This document shows positions 54,922 to 63,840 of a DNA stretch of 64,000 nucleotides, piece after piece. This stretch comes from Falsochrobactrum shanghaiense. Its GTDB lineage: Bacteria; Pseudomonadota; Alphaproteobacteria; Rhizobiales; Rhizobiaceae. The notes under the pieces are model-generated. The model was not told the origin of the DNA. It did not search any database and saw only the letters and a list, made by a program, of their open reading frames with translations. The stretch lies in NCBI RefSeq assembly GCF_003149535.1, contig NZ_QGDB01000001.1, forward strand, positions 310,001 to 374,000, given 5' to 3'. Made by a program: the position numbers and the translations under genes. Every line of letters starts with the position of its first letter. Within the stretch, counting starts at the first letter, position 1.

Positions 54922-54938
54922 AGTATTCTGGCAATAAA

Positions 54939-55931
54939 TCAGGCCAGCCCGGCCTGAGCAGCCAATGCCTGAAGGCTCATTTGCGGGCGCGGTCCTACCT
55001 GCTGGATGATCGTTCCGGCGGCAAGCGAACCAAGCCGTGCGCAATCTTCGAGCGAACGTTCCCTCGTATAGCCATAAAGGAAACCGGCGGCATAAAGATC
55101 ACCGGCGCCGGTGGTGTCCACGACCTTATCCACCTCTATCGCGGGGACAGGCAAGATCTGGTCCGGGGTGACGACGAGCGCGCCCTCAGCCGAACGCGTG
55201 ATGATTGCCAAGGGGCAATCCTTTGCGATCGCTTCCACGGCCTTATCCAGCGACTGCGTTTGATAAAGCGATTTTGCTTCATCTTCATTGGCAAAGACAA
55301 TATCGACCGTGCGGCTGCGCATCAGCTCGAGAAACTCGTCGCGATAGCGGTCGACGCAGAACGGGTCCGACAGCGTCATGGCGATCTGCCTGCCATGTTC
55401 ATGTGCGATCTTTGCAGCCATCACGATGGCTTCCTTGGCGCGCGGCGGATCCCACAGATAGCCTTCGAAATAGGTCACGCGGGCATCGGCCACCTTGGAG
55501 GTCTCGACATCTTCCGGCCCAAGCTCGACACAGGCGCCAAGAAACGTATTCATCGAGCGCTCGCCATCGGGCGTGACAAAGATCATCGAACGGGCGGTGG
55601 GTGCCCCTTTTTCGAGCGGGCGGGTATCGAAAGCGACGCCCTGCGCGCGAATATCATGGGCGAAGACGCGGCCCAGATGATCGGTGGCAACCTTGCCGAA
55701 ATAGGCGGCGCGCGCGCCAAGGCTTGCAATGCCTGCCGCCGTATTGCCTGCGCTGCCGCCCGACATTTCCGTGGCCGGACCCATGCGGCTGTAAAGAAGC
55801 TCCGCGCGGTCGGCGTCGATCAGGTTCATTGCGCCCTTGACGATGCCATTGGTTTCGAGAAACGCATCGTCCGTGCGCGAAATTATATCGACAATGGCGT
55901 TGCCAATGCAAAGTACGTCGAATGTGGCCAT
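54939..55931 (-). CDS. PfkB-family carbohydrate/nucleoside kinase
   Basis: A 330-residue ribokinase-fold kinase: MATFDVLCIGNAIVDIISRTDD at the N-terminus, GGSAGNTAAGIASLGARAAYFGK near 58, NEDEAKSLY near 204, and VVDTTGAGDLYAAGFLYG near 271 with the catalytic Asp. Adenosine kinase-like members of this type are common in alphaproteobacteria, so adenosine is a plausible substrate. The start at 55931 is favoured; the frame to 56009 adds non-conserved residues. Confidence 0.86.
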   Translation of the reverse strand: MATFDVLCIGNAIVDIISRTDDAFLETNGIVKGAMNLIDADRAELLYSRMGPATEMSGGSAGNTAAGIASLGARAAYFGKVATDHLGRVFAHDIRAQGVAFDTRPLEKGAPTARSMIFVTPDGERSMNTFLGACVELGPEDVETSKVADARVTYFEGYLWDPPRAKEAIVMAAKIAHEHGRQIAMTLSDPFCVDRYRDEFLELMRSRTVDIVFANEDEAKSLYQTQSLDKAVEAIAKDCPLAIITRSAEGALVVTPDQILPVPAIEVDKVVDTTGAGDLYAAGFLYGYTRERSLEDCARLGSLAAGTIIQQVGPRPQMSLQALAAQAGLA

Positions 55932-56140
55932 GAGTGAACCGGGGCTCCCCTTTCGGTCTACCGCGCACTCCCGGCAGGAGCGTCGCGGCGGCGATTTGAC
56001 ATAAATCATGCGGGGCCGGTTTAGCCTGTTGAGCGGTCTTTGGCTACCCTGCCAGCTTCGCAGCTTGTGGGCAGAATAGCTTGCGCGAAAGAAAAAGCCT
56101 TCCTACTTTCATCCTATAAACCACACCAGACAGGCTCAAA

Positions 56141-56854
56141 ATGGTCATCGACGCCGCACTGAAAGCACTTAATCGCCTGCTTACGCCCGGGTTTCGCTCG
56201 GTTTTCTGGAAATCACTCGGCCTGACGCTGCTGCTGCTCATCGGGCTATGGGTGGCGATCAGGCAGATATTCGTGGTTTTCGCCTGGCCGTGGATGGAGC
56301 AATTATTGCCCGGCATGCCCGAATGGGCCGGCTGGTTCGGCATCATCGCCGCTATCGCCGCAGGTCTTGGCCTCGCGCTGGTTCTGGCGCTGATGATTGC
56401 CCCCGTGACCGCCCTTGTGGCCGGTCTTTTTCTCGACGATGTGGCTGAAATCGTCGAAAAGGACGATTATCCGGGCGAAGCGCCGGGGACACCCTTGCCG
56501 CTCGGACGCGCTATCGTGGTTTCGCTCAAATTCCTCTGCATCGTCATTGCGGGCAATATCGTGGCGCTGCTCCTGCTTCTGGTTCCCGGCGTCAATCTGA
56601 TCGCCTTTTTCGTCATCAACGCCTATCTGCTGAGCCGTGAATTCTTCGAATTCGCCGCCATGCGCTATCGTTCGGAGGCAGAGGCCAAAGCGCTGCGCTC
56701 GCAATATGGCGTGACAGTCTTTCTGGCCGGGCTGCTGATCGCAGCCTTCATGGCGATCCCGATCGTCAACCTGCTGACACCGCTTTTCGCCGCCGCGACC
56801 ATGGTGCATCTGCACAAGGCCATTTCGCGGCGCGAAGCCGGAAGCTACACCTGA
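56141..56854 (+). CDS. EI24/CysZ-like membrane protein
   Basis: A 237-residue protein with four or five strong membrane segments (about 20-45, 62-92, 127-155, 195-215) and the EI24/CysZ pattern ALKALNRLLTPGFRSVFWKSLGLT at the N-terminus. Annotated relatives are often called sulfate transporter family proteins; given two sulfur operons elsewhere in the window, a sulfate role is possible but unproven. Its 3' end overlaps the convergent nth by 10 bp. Confidence 0.85.
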   Translation: MVIDAALKALNRLLTPGFRSVFWKSLGLTLLLLIGLWVAIRQIFVVFAWPWMEQLLPGMPEWAGWFGIIAAIAAGLGLALVLALMIAPVTALVAGLFLDDVAEIVEKDDYPGEAPGTPLPLGRAIVVSLKFLCIVIAGNIVALLLLLVPGVNLIAFFVINAYLLSREFFEFAAMRYRSEAEAKALRSQYGVTVFLAGLLIAAFMAIPIVNLLTPLFAAATMVHLHKAISRREAGSYT

Positions 56855-57612
56855 GCGGGTAAGGGCACCAGCGGCGCGGGAATATCGCAGGTCTTGGCAG
56901 GATATTTGCAAATGTCCGCAATCACGCAGTTTTCGCATTCGGGCTTGCGCGCCTTGCAGGTATAGCGCCCGTGCAGGATCAGCCAGTGATGGGCATGCAG
57001 CATGAATTCAGCCGGAATGATGCGCACGAGAATGGCCTCGATGGCGTCCGGCGTCTTGCCCGGCGCAAGCCCGATGCGATTGCCGATGCGCAGGATATGC
57101 GTATCGACCGCCATGGTTGGCTGGCCAAAAGCCATATTGAGCACCACATTGGCGGTCTTGCGTCCGACCCCCGGCAGCTTGACCAACGCGTCGCGATCCC
57201 CCGGCACCTCGCCGCCATGATCGCGGATCAGCGCCTCGGAAAGCAGAATGACGTTCTTTGCCTTGTTGCGCCACAGCCCGATGGTGCGGATATGTTCGCC
57301 GACTGTTTCCTCGCCGAGCGCCAGCATCTTCTGCGGCGTATCGGCAATGGCGAAAAGCGCCCGCGTCGCCTTGTTGACGCCCGCATCGGTCGCCTGCGCG
57401 GAAAGCACGACAGCGACGAGCAGGGTGAAGGCGTTCACATGCTCAAGCTCGCCTTTCGGCTCGGGGCGCTGCACGCAAAAACGGCGGAAAATCTCGTGAA
57501 TCTCGCCTGCGGTATAAAGTGTGCCGGAAACGCGGCGCGGCCGACGCTGAGGCGCGCCGTTGGAAGCAGTACCGGAAGCGGTGCCGGAGGATTTGATTTT
57601 GGTCTTTTGCAT
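56845..57612 (-). CDS. nth: Endonuclease III
   Basis: A 255-residue base-excision repair glycosylase/AP lyase. The helix-hairpin-helix LPGVGRKTANVVLNMAFG carries the catalytic Lys (about 159), VDTHILRIGNRIGL the catalytic Asp, and C-x6-C-x2-C-x5-C near the C-terminus (CKARKPECENCVIADIC) the 4Fe-4S cluster. Start 57612 (MQKTKIKSSGT) is chosen; longer readings overlap the divergent DUF2244 gene. A low-complexity N-terminal tail precedes the domain. Confidence 0.96.
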   Translation of the reverse strand: MQKTKIKSSGTASGTASNGAPQRRPRRVSGTLYTAGEIHEIFRRFCVQRPEPKGELEHVNAFTLLVAVVLSAQATDAGVNKATRALFAIADTPQKMLALGEETVGEHIRTIGLWRNKAKNVILLSEALIRDHGGEVPGDRDALVKLPGVGRKTANVVLNMAFGQPTMAVDTHILRIGNRIGLAPGKTPDAIEAILVRIIPAEFMLHAHHWLILHGRYTCKARKPECENCVIADICKYPAKTCDIPAPLVPLPAQV

Positions 57613-57681
57613 TTCGCCTCTATACTTGCTTCCGGCCCAGAAAAACAATCCGCAGCTTGACGCAGCGCGCAGGCAGACCTC

Positions 57682-58179
57682 ATGCAGTATCCAGACGCTA
57701 CGCAACCCGACCGGTTCGACAGCCCCATTTTCGAAGCCTTGCTCACGCCCTATCGCTCACTGGGGCGGACAGGCTTCACGATATTGATGAGCGTTCTGAT
57801 CACATGCTGGCTCTTTGTCAGCACCGTGTTCTGGTCGCTCGGCGCATGGCCGATTTTCGGCTTTTTCGGGCTGGATGTGCTGCTGATCTATCTGGCCTTT
57901 CGCTGGAATTACCGGGCAGCGCGGGCGCGCGAGGAAATCTCGGTGTCCCGCTCGACCCTGCTTATCCGCCAATATGCCGCATCGGGCAAGATGACCGCGC
58001 ACAGCTTCAATCCATTCTGGACCCGTTTCAATGTGGCGCGAAAGCCGGATATAGGCATCACCTCCATGCGGGTGGAAAGCCGCGGCGACAGTGTCATCAT
58101 CGGCAGTTTCCTCAATCCCGATGACCGCGAAAGCTTCGCTTCGGCCTTCGGCAAGGCGCTTTCCGAAGCCAAGCGCTAA
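57682..58179 (+). CDS. DUF2244 membrane protein
   Basis: A 165-residue protein with two adjacent membrane segments (about 30-50 and 55-75) followed by a cytoplasmic domain with the DUF2244 pattern NPFWTRF near 112 and SFLNPDDRESFASAFGKAL at the end. Function unknown. It is divergent from nth, with the two starts 69 bp apart. Confidence 0.88.
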   Translation: MQYPDATQPDRFDSPIFEALLTPYRSLGRTGFTILMSVLITCWLFVSTVFWSLGAWPIFGFFGLDVLLIYLAFRWNYRAARAREEISVSRSTLLIRQYAASGKMTAHSFNPFWTRFNVARKPDIGITSMRVESRGDSVIIGSFLNPDDRESFASAFGKALSEAKR

Positions 58180-58223
58180 GAAGACGCGCCACTCCCCCCA
58201 TTGCCGGGTTTTGCTAATTTGCC

Positions 58224-58252
58224 CTTGAAGTCCGGCTTTTCAAAAGCCATAT
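58224..58252 (+). promoter_or_regulatory. RpoH (sigma-32)-type promoter of the small heat shock gene
   Basis: CTTGAA (58224-58229) and CCATAT (58247-58252) are separated by 17 bp, close to the alphaproteobacterial heat-shock consensus CTTG-N17/18-CYTATNT. Transcription would begin near 58259, giving a leader of about 60 nt. The spacer contains the palindrome GGCTTTT-C-AAAAGCC. Confidence 0.7.
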
Positions 58253-58271
58253 CACGGAGAGGAAAGAGACG

Positions 58272-58313
58272 CCGAAAGGGTGCTTTCCGGAACGGTCGCT
58301 TCGACAAGGACTG
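58272..58313 (+). ncRNA. ROSE-like RNA thermometer in the small heat shock protein leader
   Basis: Two stem-loops make up the leader. The first pairs CC-GAAAG with CTTTC-(C)-GG (58272-58290). The second pairs CGGTC-(G)-CTT (58293-58301) with AAG-GAC-TG (58306-58313) around a CGAC loop. In it the sequence TCGCT lies opposite the Shine-Dalgarno AAGGA with a single bulged G (58298), the defining feature of ROSE elements in Rhizobiales. Melting on heating would free the ribosome-binding site for the ATG at 58319. Confidence 0.75.
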
Positions 58314-58318
58314 ATAAA

Positions 58319-58741
58319 ATGACAAGAATGACACCGTTTTCGAGTCCACTGCTGCTCGGATTCGACACAATGGAAAAAACGCTGGAACGCATAGCCAAGA
58401 CCGGTGACGGTTATCCGCCCTATAATATCGAACGCCTGTGCGGCGGGACAGGCTCCGAACGGCTGCGCATCACGCTTGCCGTCGCAGGCTTTGCCAGCGA
58501 AGATCTGGAAGTGATGACCGAGGACAGCCAGCTCGTTATTCGCGGACGCCAGAGCGACGACACTGAGCGCGAATATCTGCATCGCGGCATTGCCGCCCGG
58601 CAGTTTCAGCGCGTGTTCGTCCTTGCCGAAGGAATGCGGGTGGTGGGCTGCGAGCTTAAAAATGGCCTTTTGGCCATCGATCTCGACCGGCCCGAACCCG
58701 AAAGGCTGATCAAGCGAATCCAGATCGCCGTCAAAGAATAG
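58319..58741 (+). CDS. Small heat shock protein (Hsp20 family)
   Basis: A 140-residue IbpA-like chaperone. Short N-terminal arm (MTRMTPFSSPLLLGFDTMEKTLERIA), alpha-crystallin domain about residues 30-125 with RLRITLAVAGFASEDLEVMTEDSQLVIRG and CELKNGLLAIDLDRPEPE (the GxLxI-like G-L-L-A-I). It holds unfolding proteins for refolding by DnaK, whose cofactor gene grpE lies nearby. The start at 58319 is set by AAGGA 8 nt upstream; an ATG-containing frame from 58280 lies in the leader. Followed by DUF1150, a conserved pairing. Confidence 0.94.
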   Translation: MTRMTPFSSPLLLGFDTMEKTLERIAKTGDGYPPYNIERLCGGTGSERLRITLAVAGFASEDLEVMTEDSQLVIRGRQSDDTEREYLHRGIAARQFQRVFVLAEGMRVVGCELKNGLLAIDLDRPEPERLIKRIQIAVKE

Positions 58742-58843
58742 GCCGTTCAGCCTCGGTTCAGGCTGGAACCGCAATAATCAGAAACACCAAGCTCTCAGGC
58801 AGCATGATCAAAAATATGATATGCTGCGAAAATGGAGGCTAAA

Positions 58844-59092
58844 ATGATGACCAGACAAATCTTCACCGAACAGGAATTCGCCCATCTGGGCGAGGGTGAA
58901 TTGGCCTATGTGCGCAAGATTCGCTCTGACGAACTTGCCCGCAGCTTCCCTGCCCTTCCCCCTATCGCGCCGGGACTGGAACTCTGGGCGCTGTTTGGCG
59001 CCAGCGGCGAACCGATCGTGCTGTCCGATGTCCGCGCCACCGCATTGCAGGGCGCGCATGAGCATGAACTGCGCACGGTGATGCTGCATTAA
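58844..59092 (+). CDS. DUF1150 protein
   Basis: An 82-residue DUF1150 protein (MMTRQIFTEQEFAHLGEGELAYVRKIRSDEL ... LELWALFGASGEPIVLSD). Members follow hsp20 genes in many alphaproteobacteria; function unknown. GGAGG at 58834-58838 points to ATG 58844 (or 58847). The ATG at 58832 overlaps this site. Confidence 0.88.
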   Translation: MMTRQIFTEQEFAHLGEGELAYVRKIRSDELARSFPALPPIAPGLELWALFGASGEPIVLSDVRATALQGAHEHELRTVMLH

Positions 59093-59119
59093 CCCGCTCT
59101 GCGCAATACACTCGAAAAC

Positions 59120-59152
59120 AAGGCCGCCAGTCCTCATGGACGGCGGCCTTTT
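59120..59152 (+). terminator. Terminator after the DUF1150 gene
   Basis: Stem AAGGCCGCC-A-GTCC / GGAC-GGCGGCCTT (59120-59150) with a TCAT loop, followed by T residues. It lies between the plus-strand hsp20-DUF1150 unit and the convergent ptsN. Confidence 0.88.
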
Positions 59153-59183
59153 ACATGGTACGCAATTTCAGGGGTGCGCAGTT

Positions 59184-59648
59184 TCAGGCCGCGTTCGAGG
59201 CCGGACGCGATGTCAGGAATGAATAAAGCGTTTGCGCGTCAAGGGTTCCACGCAGCTTGGATACGACCTCCGGGTCGCGCAAAAGGCGCGCAATACGCGA
59301 CAGCGCCTTGAGATGATCCGCTCCGGCATTCTCCGGCGCCAGAAGCAGAAAAACCAGATCGACCGGCTGGTCGTCCAGCGCCTCAAAATCAACCGGGGTT
59401 TCAAGGCGGGCAAAAATTCCGGCAATCTTATTGATTTTCTCCAGCTTGCCATGCGGGATGGCAACGCCATTGCCGACTCCGGTGGAGCCGAGGCGTTCAC
59501 GCTGGAGAATGGTTTCGAAAACTTCACGCTCAGGGAGACCGGTCAATTCTGCGGCCTTTTCAGACATAATCTGCAAAAGCTGCTTCTTGGAGCTGGCTTT
59601 CAGCGCCGGGATAATCGCCCCAGGCTGAATCAGATCACTCAGATCCAT
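59184..59648 (-). CDS. ptsN: Nitrogen-regulatory EIIA protein (PTS-Ntr)
   Basis: A 154-residue EIIA-Ntr. The phosphorylated His is in VGNGVAIPHGKLEKI (about residue 66), with the family start MDLSDLIQPGAIIPALKASSKKQ. It is the final phospho-acceptor of the PTS-Ntr cascade, controlling nitrogen, potassium and stringent responses. The start at 59648 is favoured by GGAG just upstream; the frame to 59681 is non-conserved. Last gene of lptC-A-B-rpoN-hpf-ptsN. Confidence 0.95.
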   Translation of the reverse strand: MDLSDLIQPGAIIPALKASSKKQLLQIMSEKAAELTGLPEREVFETILQRERLGSTGVGNGVAIPHGKLEKINKIAGIFARLETPVDFEALDDQPVDLVFLLLAPENAGADHLKALSRIARLLRDPEVVSKLRGTLDAQTLYSFLTSRPASNAA

Positions 59649-59738
59649 TCTCTCCGTTCCTTCTTCAATCAGGCCAGACAAGGCCCGGTTTGGAGAAGCG
59701 CACGACAGCCGGCAGCTGCGTGCGCTTCAGGTTTGTCA

Positions 59739-60341
59739 TCAGGCGCGTGACGAAGACTGGCGCGTGACGGTCGATGGATCGACCCAGCCAATATTACCGT
59801 CCGCACGACGATAGACGATATTCACTTCGTCATTACCCGCATTCCGGAAAACCAGAACCGGATTTTCAGTCAAATCTAATTCCACAACCGCCGATGCCAC
59901 GGAAAGCGTGCGCAATGCGACGGATGATTCCGCAACAATGGTCGGCGCATAATCGACCGGAAGCTCCTCCTCTTCTTCCGGCAGCGGTGCCATAACACGA
60001 TATGCCACATCATCATAGATCGCATTTGGCGCAGTGGCGGAGCGCGACTTCAGGCGGCGCTTGTAACGGCGCAGCCGGGTCTCGATCTTTTCCGCCGCCG
60101 CATCGAAGGCCAGCTGCGGGTCCTGCGCCTCTCCGGTGCTTTGCAAGGTCGCACCACTGTCAAGATGCAGGGTACAATCCGCACTGAACCGCGATCCGGA
60201 CTTGGTGACCGTTACCTGCCCGGAAAAGCCATGATCAAAATATTTGCCGACCGCCTCATTCACCCGATCCGTAATCCGGGCTGTGAAGGCTTCGCCGACG
60301 TCCATATGCTTTCCAGCTACACGCAGAGTCATTTGGTACAC
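59739..60341 (-). CDS. hpf: Ribosome hibernation promoting factor, long form
   Basis: A 200-residue long HPF. N-terminal S30AE domain (about 1-105, MTLRVAGKHMDVGEAFTARITDRVNEAVGKYFDHG) and the C-terminal dimerisation domain (about 145-195, IVAESSVALRTLSVASAVVELDLTENPVLVFRNAGNDEVNIVYRRADGNIGWVDP split). It dimerises 70S ribosomes in stationary phase. ATG 60341 (MYQMTLRV) or 60332 may start it. Located between rpoN and ptsN, the canonical order. Confidence 0.95.
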   Translation of the reverse strand: MYQMTLRVAGKHMDVGEAFTARITDRVNEAVGKYFDHGFSGQVTVTKSGSRFSADCTLHLDSGATLQSTGEAQDPQLAFDAAAEKIETRLRRYKRRLKSRSATAPNAIYDDVAYRVMAPLPEEEEELPVDYAPTIVAESSVALRTLSVASAVVELDLTENPVLVFRNAGNDEVNIVYRRADGNIGWVDPSTVTRQSSSRA

Positions 60342-60702
60342 CTCATTTGCGTTACATTACGGGATATAGTCTAATCACAAGGTGAGAGAAGCGCAAAGCG
60401 AACAAGCATCAAATCTGCTTTTCACCCCGTTCAAATTACAGCTACCCAAACTCCTGTCATCCGCCTCAGGGAGCGAGGCTGCATATCCTTGCAATATAAC
60501 GCTGCAAACGCTCGAACGTTTCGCCAAGATAACTGGAAAACCGACCTTCACCGGTAAATTCCATAATGCGAGCGGGGCTTCTATTGACTGAAACCTCAAA
60601 TGTCAATCGAACCTTCTGCCAGTACCCGCTTCCGGGCTGGGTGTTTTGGGCATTTCGTGCATTTTCCAGTTTTCGCAGGCCCTTCCCCCCTTGGAAAACC
60701 CC
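60342..60702. promoter_or_regulatory. rpoN-hpf intergenic region
   Basis: 361 bp without a credible gene. It must carry the hpf promoter, but no pair of hexamers stands out. Two small reading frames (one per strand) lack ribosome-binding sites and codon bias. I see no strong inverted repeat. Confidence 0.4.
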
Positions 60703-62220
60703 TCAAAAATGACGGCTTGCTTCGGCTCTTTTCTCGCGCCTGCGCTGTACTGATGACGCAATATTCATCGATTCCCGGTATTTTGCCACCGTTCTTCGCG
60801 CAATATCCACGCCATCCTTCTTCAGCGCGTCCACGATGGCGTCGTCGGAGAGCACATTGGCGGGATTCTCGGCATCGATCATCTGCCTGATGCGATGGCG
60901 CACGCTCTCGGAGGAATGCGCGCTGCCGCCTTCCGACGATGCGATGGAGGCGTTAAAAAAATAACGCAGCTCGAACATGCCACGCGGCGTCGCCATGAAT
61001 TTGCCCGCGCTGACGCGGCTTATGGTCGATTCGTGCATGCCGACGGCATCGGCTATGGCGCGCATGTTCAGCGGCTTGAGGTGGATTACCCCCCGCCGCA
61101 GAAACCCGTCCTGCTGGCGTACGATCTCCTGCGTCACCTTCAGGATCGTGCGCGCACGCTGGTCGAGGCTGCGCACGAGCCAGTTAGCCGTCTGCATGCA
61201 ATCGGACAGGAAGGCTTTTTCCTCCGCTTTCACCGATCGGCTGACCCGCGCATAATACTGATTGTTGACGATCAGCCGCGGCAAGGCAGCGGAATTGAGT
61301 TCGATCGCCCAATCGCCCTGCCGCGTCAGCCCAACCAGCACATCCGGAACGACAGAATCGGCAATATCAACGCTGAAACGCGCACCCGGCTTGGGATCGA
61401 GCGCCCTGATTTCGCGCAGCATATCGGCAATATCCGCCTGATCGACACCGCACACCTTCTTCAGCGCCGCAAAATCACGGCGCGCCAGCAGATCGAGGTG
61501 ATCGATCATTGCGGCCATCGCCGGATCGAGCCGATCCCTAAGATGAAGCTGGATTGCCAGGCATTCGCGCAGATCGCGCGCAAAAATACCTGCCGGATCA
61601 AAGCCCTGCATCTTTTCCAATATATGCTCGACATGCGCGGTTTCCACACCGAGATTTTGCGCAAGCATATAGATATCCGCGCGCAAATAGCCGTTCTCAT
61701 CAAGCGCATCGGCCAGAGCGCTGGCGATAAACCGGTCCGCCGGGGCGCGGAATGTCAGCGCGACCTGTTCGGCGACATATTCGCTCAATGAAGGGCGCGA
61801 CACCGTGATCTCGCCAATATCGTCATAGCCGGGGTTTGAAACTGCGCCGGGGCTGTCCCTGAATTGCCTGTCGGAGCGGCCGGGATCGTCGGGAAAGATA
61901 TTTTCGAGCGAAGCATCAAAAGCTGAGGACAGGCTTTGTGCATCATCGACCGCGCCGGTTTTAAACCAGTCCTCATCAGAGGCCGGATCGACAGCTTCCG
62001 CATTTTCCCCTGCGTCTTCCTCGCCGGAGCGCTCCAGATCAGCGCTCTCGCCATCGGAGCGTTCTTCCCGTTCGAGCAGCGGGTTCTTCTCGATTTCCTG
62101 TTCGAGAAACCGGGTCAGCTCAATATGCGTCATCTGCAACAGCTTGATGGATTGCATCAGTTGCGGCGTCATCGCCAGCGATTGCGACTGACGGAAATCG
62201 AGCTTTGGCGAAAGAGCCAT
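60703..62220 (-). CDS. rpoN: RNA polymerase sigma-54 factor
   Basis: A 505-residue sigma-54. Glutamine-rich region I (LDFRQSQSLAMTPQLMQSIKLLQMTHIELTRFLEQEIEKNPLL) binds activators. Acidic region II spans about 45-130. The core-binding domain follows, with the HTH (AIADAVGMHESTISRVSAGKFMATPRGMFELRYFF) and the RpoN box (ARRTVAKYRE) near the C-terminus. It directs nitrogen-related transcription with ATP-dependent activators. Followed on the same strand by hpf and ptsN. Confidence 0.97.
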   Translation of the reverse strand: MALSPKLDFRQSQSLAMTPQLMQSIKLLQMTHIELTRFLEQEIEKNPLLEREERSDGESADLERSGEEDAGENAEAVDPASDEDWFKTGAVDDAQSLSSAFDASLENIFPDDPGRSDRQFRDSPGAVSNPGYDDIGEITVSRPSLSEYVAEQVALTFRAPADRFIASALADALDENGYLRADIYMLAQNLGVETAHVEHILEKMQGFDPAGIFARDLRECLAIQLHLRDRLDPAMAAMIDHLDLLARRDFAALKKVCGVDQADIADMLREIRALDPKPGARFSVDIADSVVPDVLVGLTRQGDWAIELNSAALPRLIVNNQYYARVSRSVKAEEKAFLSDCMQTANWLVRSLDQRARTILKVTQEIVRQQDGFLRRGVIHLKPLNMRAIADAVGMHESTISRVSAGKFMATPRGMFELRYFFNASIASSEGGSAHSSESVRHRIRQMIDAENPANVLSDDAIVDALKKDGVDIARRTVAKYRESMNIASSVQRRREKRAEASRHF

Positions 62221-62284
62221 GGGGAACGCTATTCCTGCGGAATACTCCTGTTCACGACGACAAGCATATCAGGAGCGGCAAAGC

Positions 62285-63118
62285 TTACAGAGTGAATTGA
62301 TCACCCAGATAGAGCCTGCGCACATCAGGATTGGCGACGATCTCGGCCGGGCGGCCATGGGTCAGCACCTGACCGGCATGGATGATATAGGCGCGGTCGA
62401 TCAGTCCAAGCGTTTCACGCACATTGTGATCGGTGATGAGAACGCCGATGCCGCGGCTGGTCAGATGGCGCACGAGCTGCTGAATATCCGAAACGGCAAT
62501 GGGATCGACACCGGCGAAAGGCTCGTCCAGCAACATGAAATTGGGTCGCGAGGCAAGCGCGCGCGCAATCTCCAGACGCCGCCGCTCGCCGCCGGAAAGA
62601 GAAATGGCGGGCGCTTTACGCAAATGCGCGATATGAAATTCTTCCAGAAGCGCGTCGAGTTCCTGCGCGCGCTTCCGGCGATCCTTTTCGACCACTTCCA
62701 GCACGGCCTTGATGTTGTTTTCGACCGAAAGGCCGCGGAAAATCGAGGCTTCCTGCGGCAGATAGCCGATGCCCAGCCGCGAACGGCGATACATGGGCAT
62801 GGAGGTTACATCGTAACCGTCGATTTCGATCGAACCGCTATCGGCAGGCACGAGACCCGTCACCATATAGAAGCAGGTCGTCTTGCCCGCGCCATTGGGG
62901 CCAAGAATACCAACTGCCTCGCCTGCGCGCACACCAAACGACACGCCGTTGACGACCTGTCGGCCCCGATAGCTCTTGCAAAGCCCGCGCGCCACCAGCG
63001 TTCCCTTGAGGCGGGTCGTCTTGCCGGGCTGCGACGGCATGGCGCCATCGGCAGACACGGCTGCATTTTCAGAAACTCTCTGCTGCTCGCCGGTCTTCCT
63101 GTTCCAGAACAATCCCAC
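62285..63118 (-). CDS. lptB: Lipopolysaccharide export ATPase
   Basis: A 277-residue ABC ATPase: Walker A GPNGAGKTT (about 74-82), signature LSGGERRRLEIARAL (about 175-189), Walker B FMLLDEPFAGVDP, and the switch His in ITDHNVRET. LptB energises LPS transport to the outer membrane. It carries an extra low-complexity N-terminal tail of about 35 residues (KTGEQQRVSENAAVSADGA), longer than in enterobacteria. Lies 65 bp upstream of rpoN and 12 bp after lptA. Confidence 0.95.
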   Translation of the reverse strand: MGLFWNRKTGEQQRVSENAAVSADGAMPSQPGKTTRLKGTLVARGLCKSYRGRQVVNGVSFGVRAGEAVGILGPNGAGKTTCFYMVTGLVPADSGSIEIDGYDVTSMPMYRRSRLGIGYLPQEASIFRGLSVENNIKAVLEVVEKDRRKRAQELDALLEEFHIAHLRKAPAISLSGGERRRLEIARALASRPNFMLLDEPFAGVDPIAVSDIQQLVRHLTSRGIGVLITDHNVRETLGLIDRAYIIHAGQVLTHGRPAEIVANPDVRRLYLGDQFTL

Positions 63119-63129
63119 GCGCGCTCCGG

Positions 63130-63771
63130 TCAGTTCGAATTGGGCGCGCCACCGCCCTGCTGTTGATCATTGGGCGCCATGATGATCGAGACACGGCCCT
63201 TGCTCTGCCCCTTGCAGCTTTCAAGGAAAGCCTTGCCGGTGCTCATATTGGCCGTGAGCTTGCAGCCCGTCGCCACATTGTCACCGTCGGTCAACACGAC
63301 CTTCTGGCCCTCAAGCACCATGATCTGGCTCTTGCCATCATAAGTGCCGCTATCGCCGGTGGCGACCTGCGTGCCGGATTTGAGATAGACCTTGCCGCTG
63401 ATTTCGAGATGATCGATGCCAGCAGAACTCAGGCCAGCCGCACCGGAAGCCTGTCCGCCCTCGCCTTGCGCATCCTTATTGTAAAAGACGATCATCTTGC
63501 CCGATTTGAGCAAGGCATCGCCCTGCACGACGGAAACATTGCCGGTGAAAATGGCCATGCCGTCCTTGTCGCGCATTTCGAGCTTGTCGGCGTCGATCTT
63601 GATCGGATCCTTGCTGTCGGAAAGCTTGAGGCTGCCGAAAGGCACCTGCTCGCTGTCCTGCGCCAGAACAGAGACCGGCGAGACAACGAGGCCAAGCGCC
63701 AAAGCTGCAAATCCCATCCGCAAAATGCGGGTCTTTCTGCTCTTGTCCATCTTGCCCGTCTCGCGATTCAT
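63130..63771 (-). CDS. lptA: LPS periplasmic transport protein LptA
   Basis: A 213-residue OstA/LptA-like protein. A signal-like segment (ILRMGFAALALGLVVSPVSVLAQ, about 16-38) follows a charged N-terminus; the OstA fold then starts with PIKIDADKLEMRDKDGMAIFTGNVSVVQGD. It bridges LPS across the periplasm. Start 63771 or an internal ATG at 63750 (MDKSRKTR). It lies between lptC and lptB. Confidence 0.92.
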   Translation of the reverse strand: MNRETGKMDKSRKTRILRMGFAALALGLVVSPVSVLAQDSEQVPFGSLKLSDSKDPIKIDADKLEMRDKDGMAIFTGNVSVVQGDALLKSGKMIVFYNKDAQGEGGQASGAAGLSSAGIDHLEISGKVYLKSGTQVATGDSGTYDGKSQIMVLEGQKVVLTDGDNVATGCKLTANMSTGKAFLESCKGQSKGRVSIIMAPNDQQQGGGAPNSN

Positions 63772-63840
63772 CTGTTCCCCACACCGCCACCCCCTCGCCT
63801 TTGGCGCAAGGGGCCGCTTAAAACCTATCCAGCCGACATT

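Noticed and set aside
60375-60599. Small frames on both strands in the rpoN-hpf gap
   Set aside because: No Shine-Dalgarno, no recognisable domain, and the gap must hold the hpf promoter.
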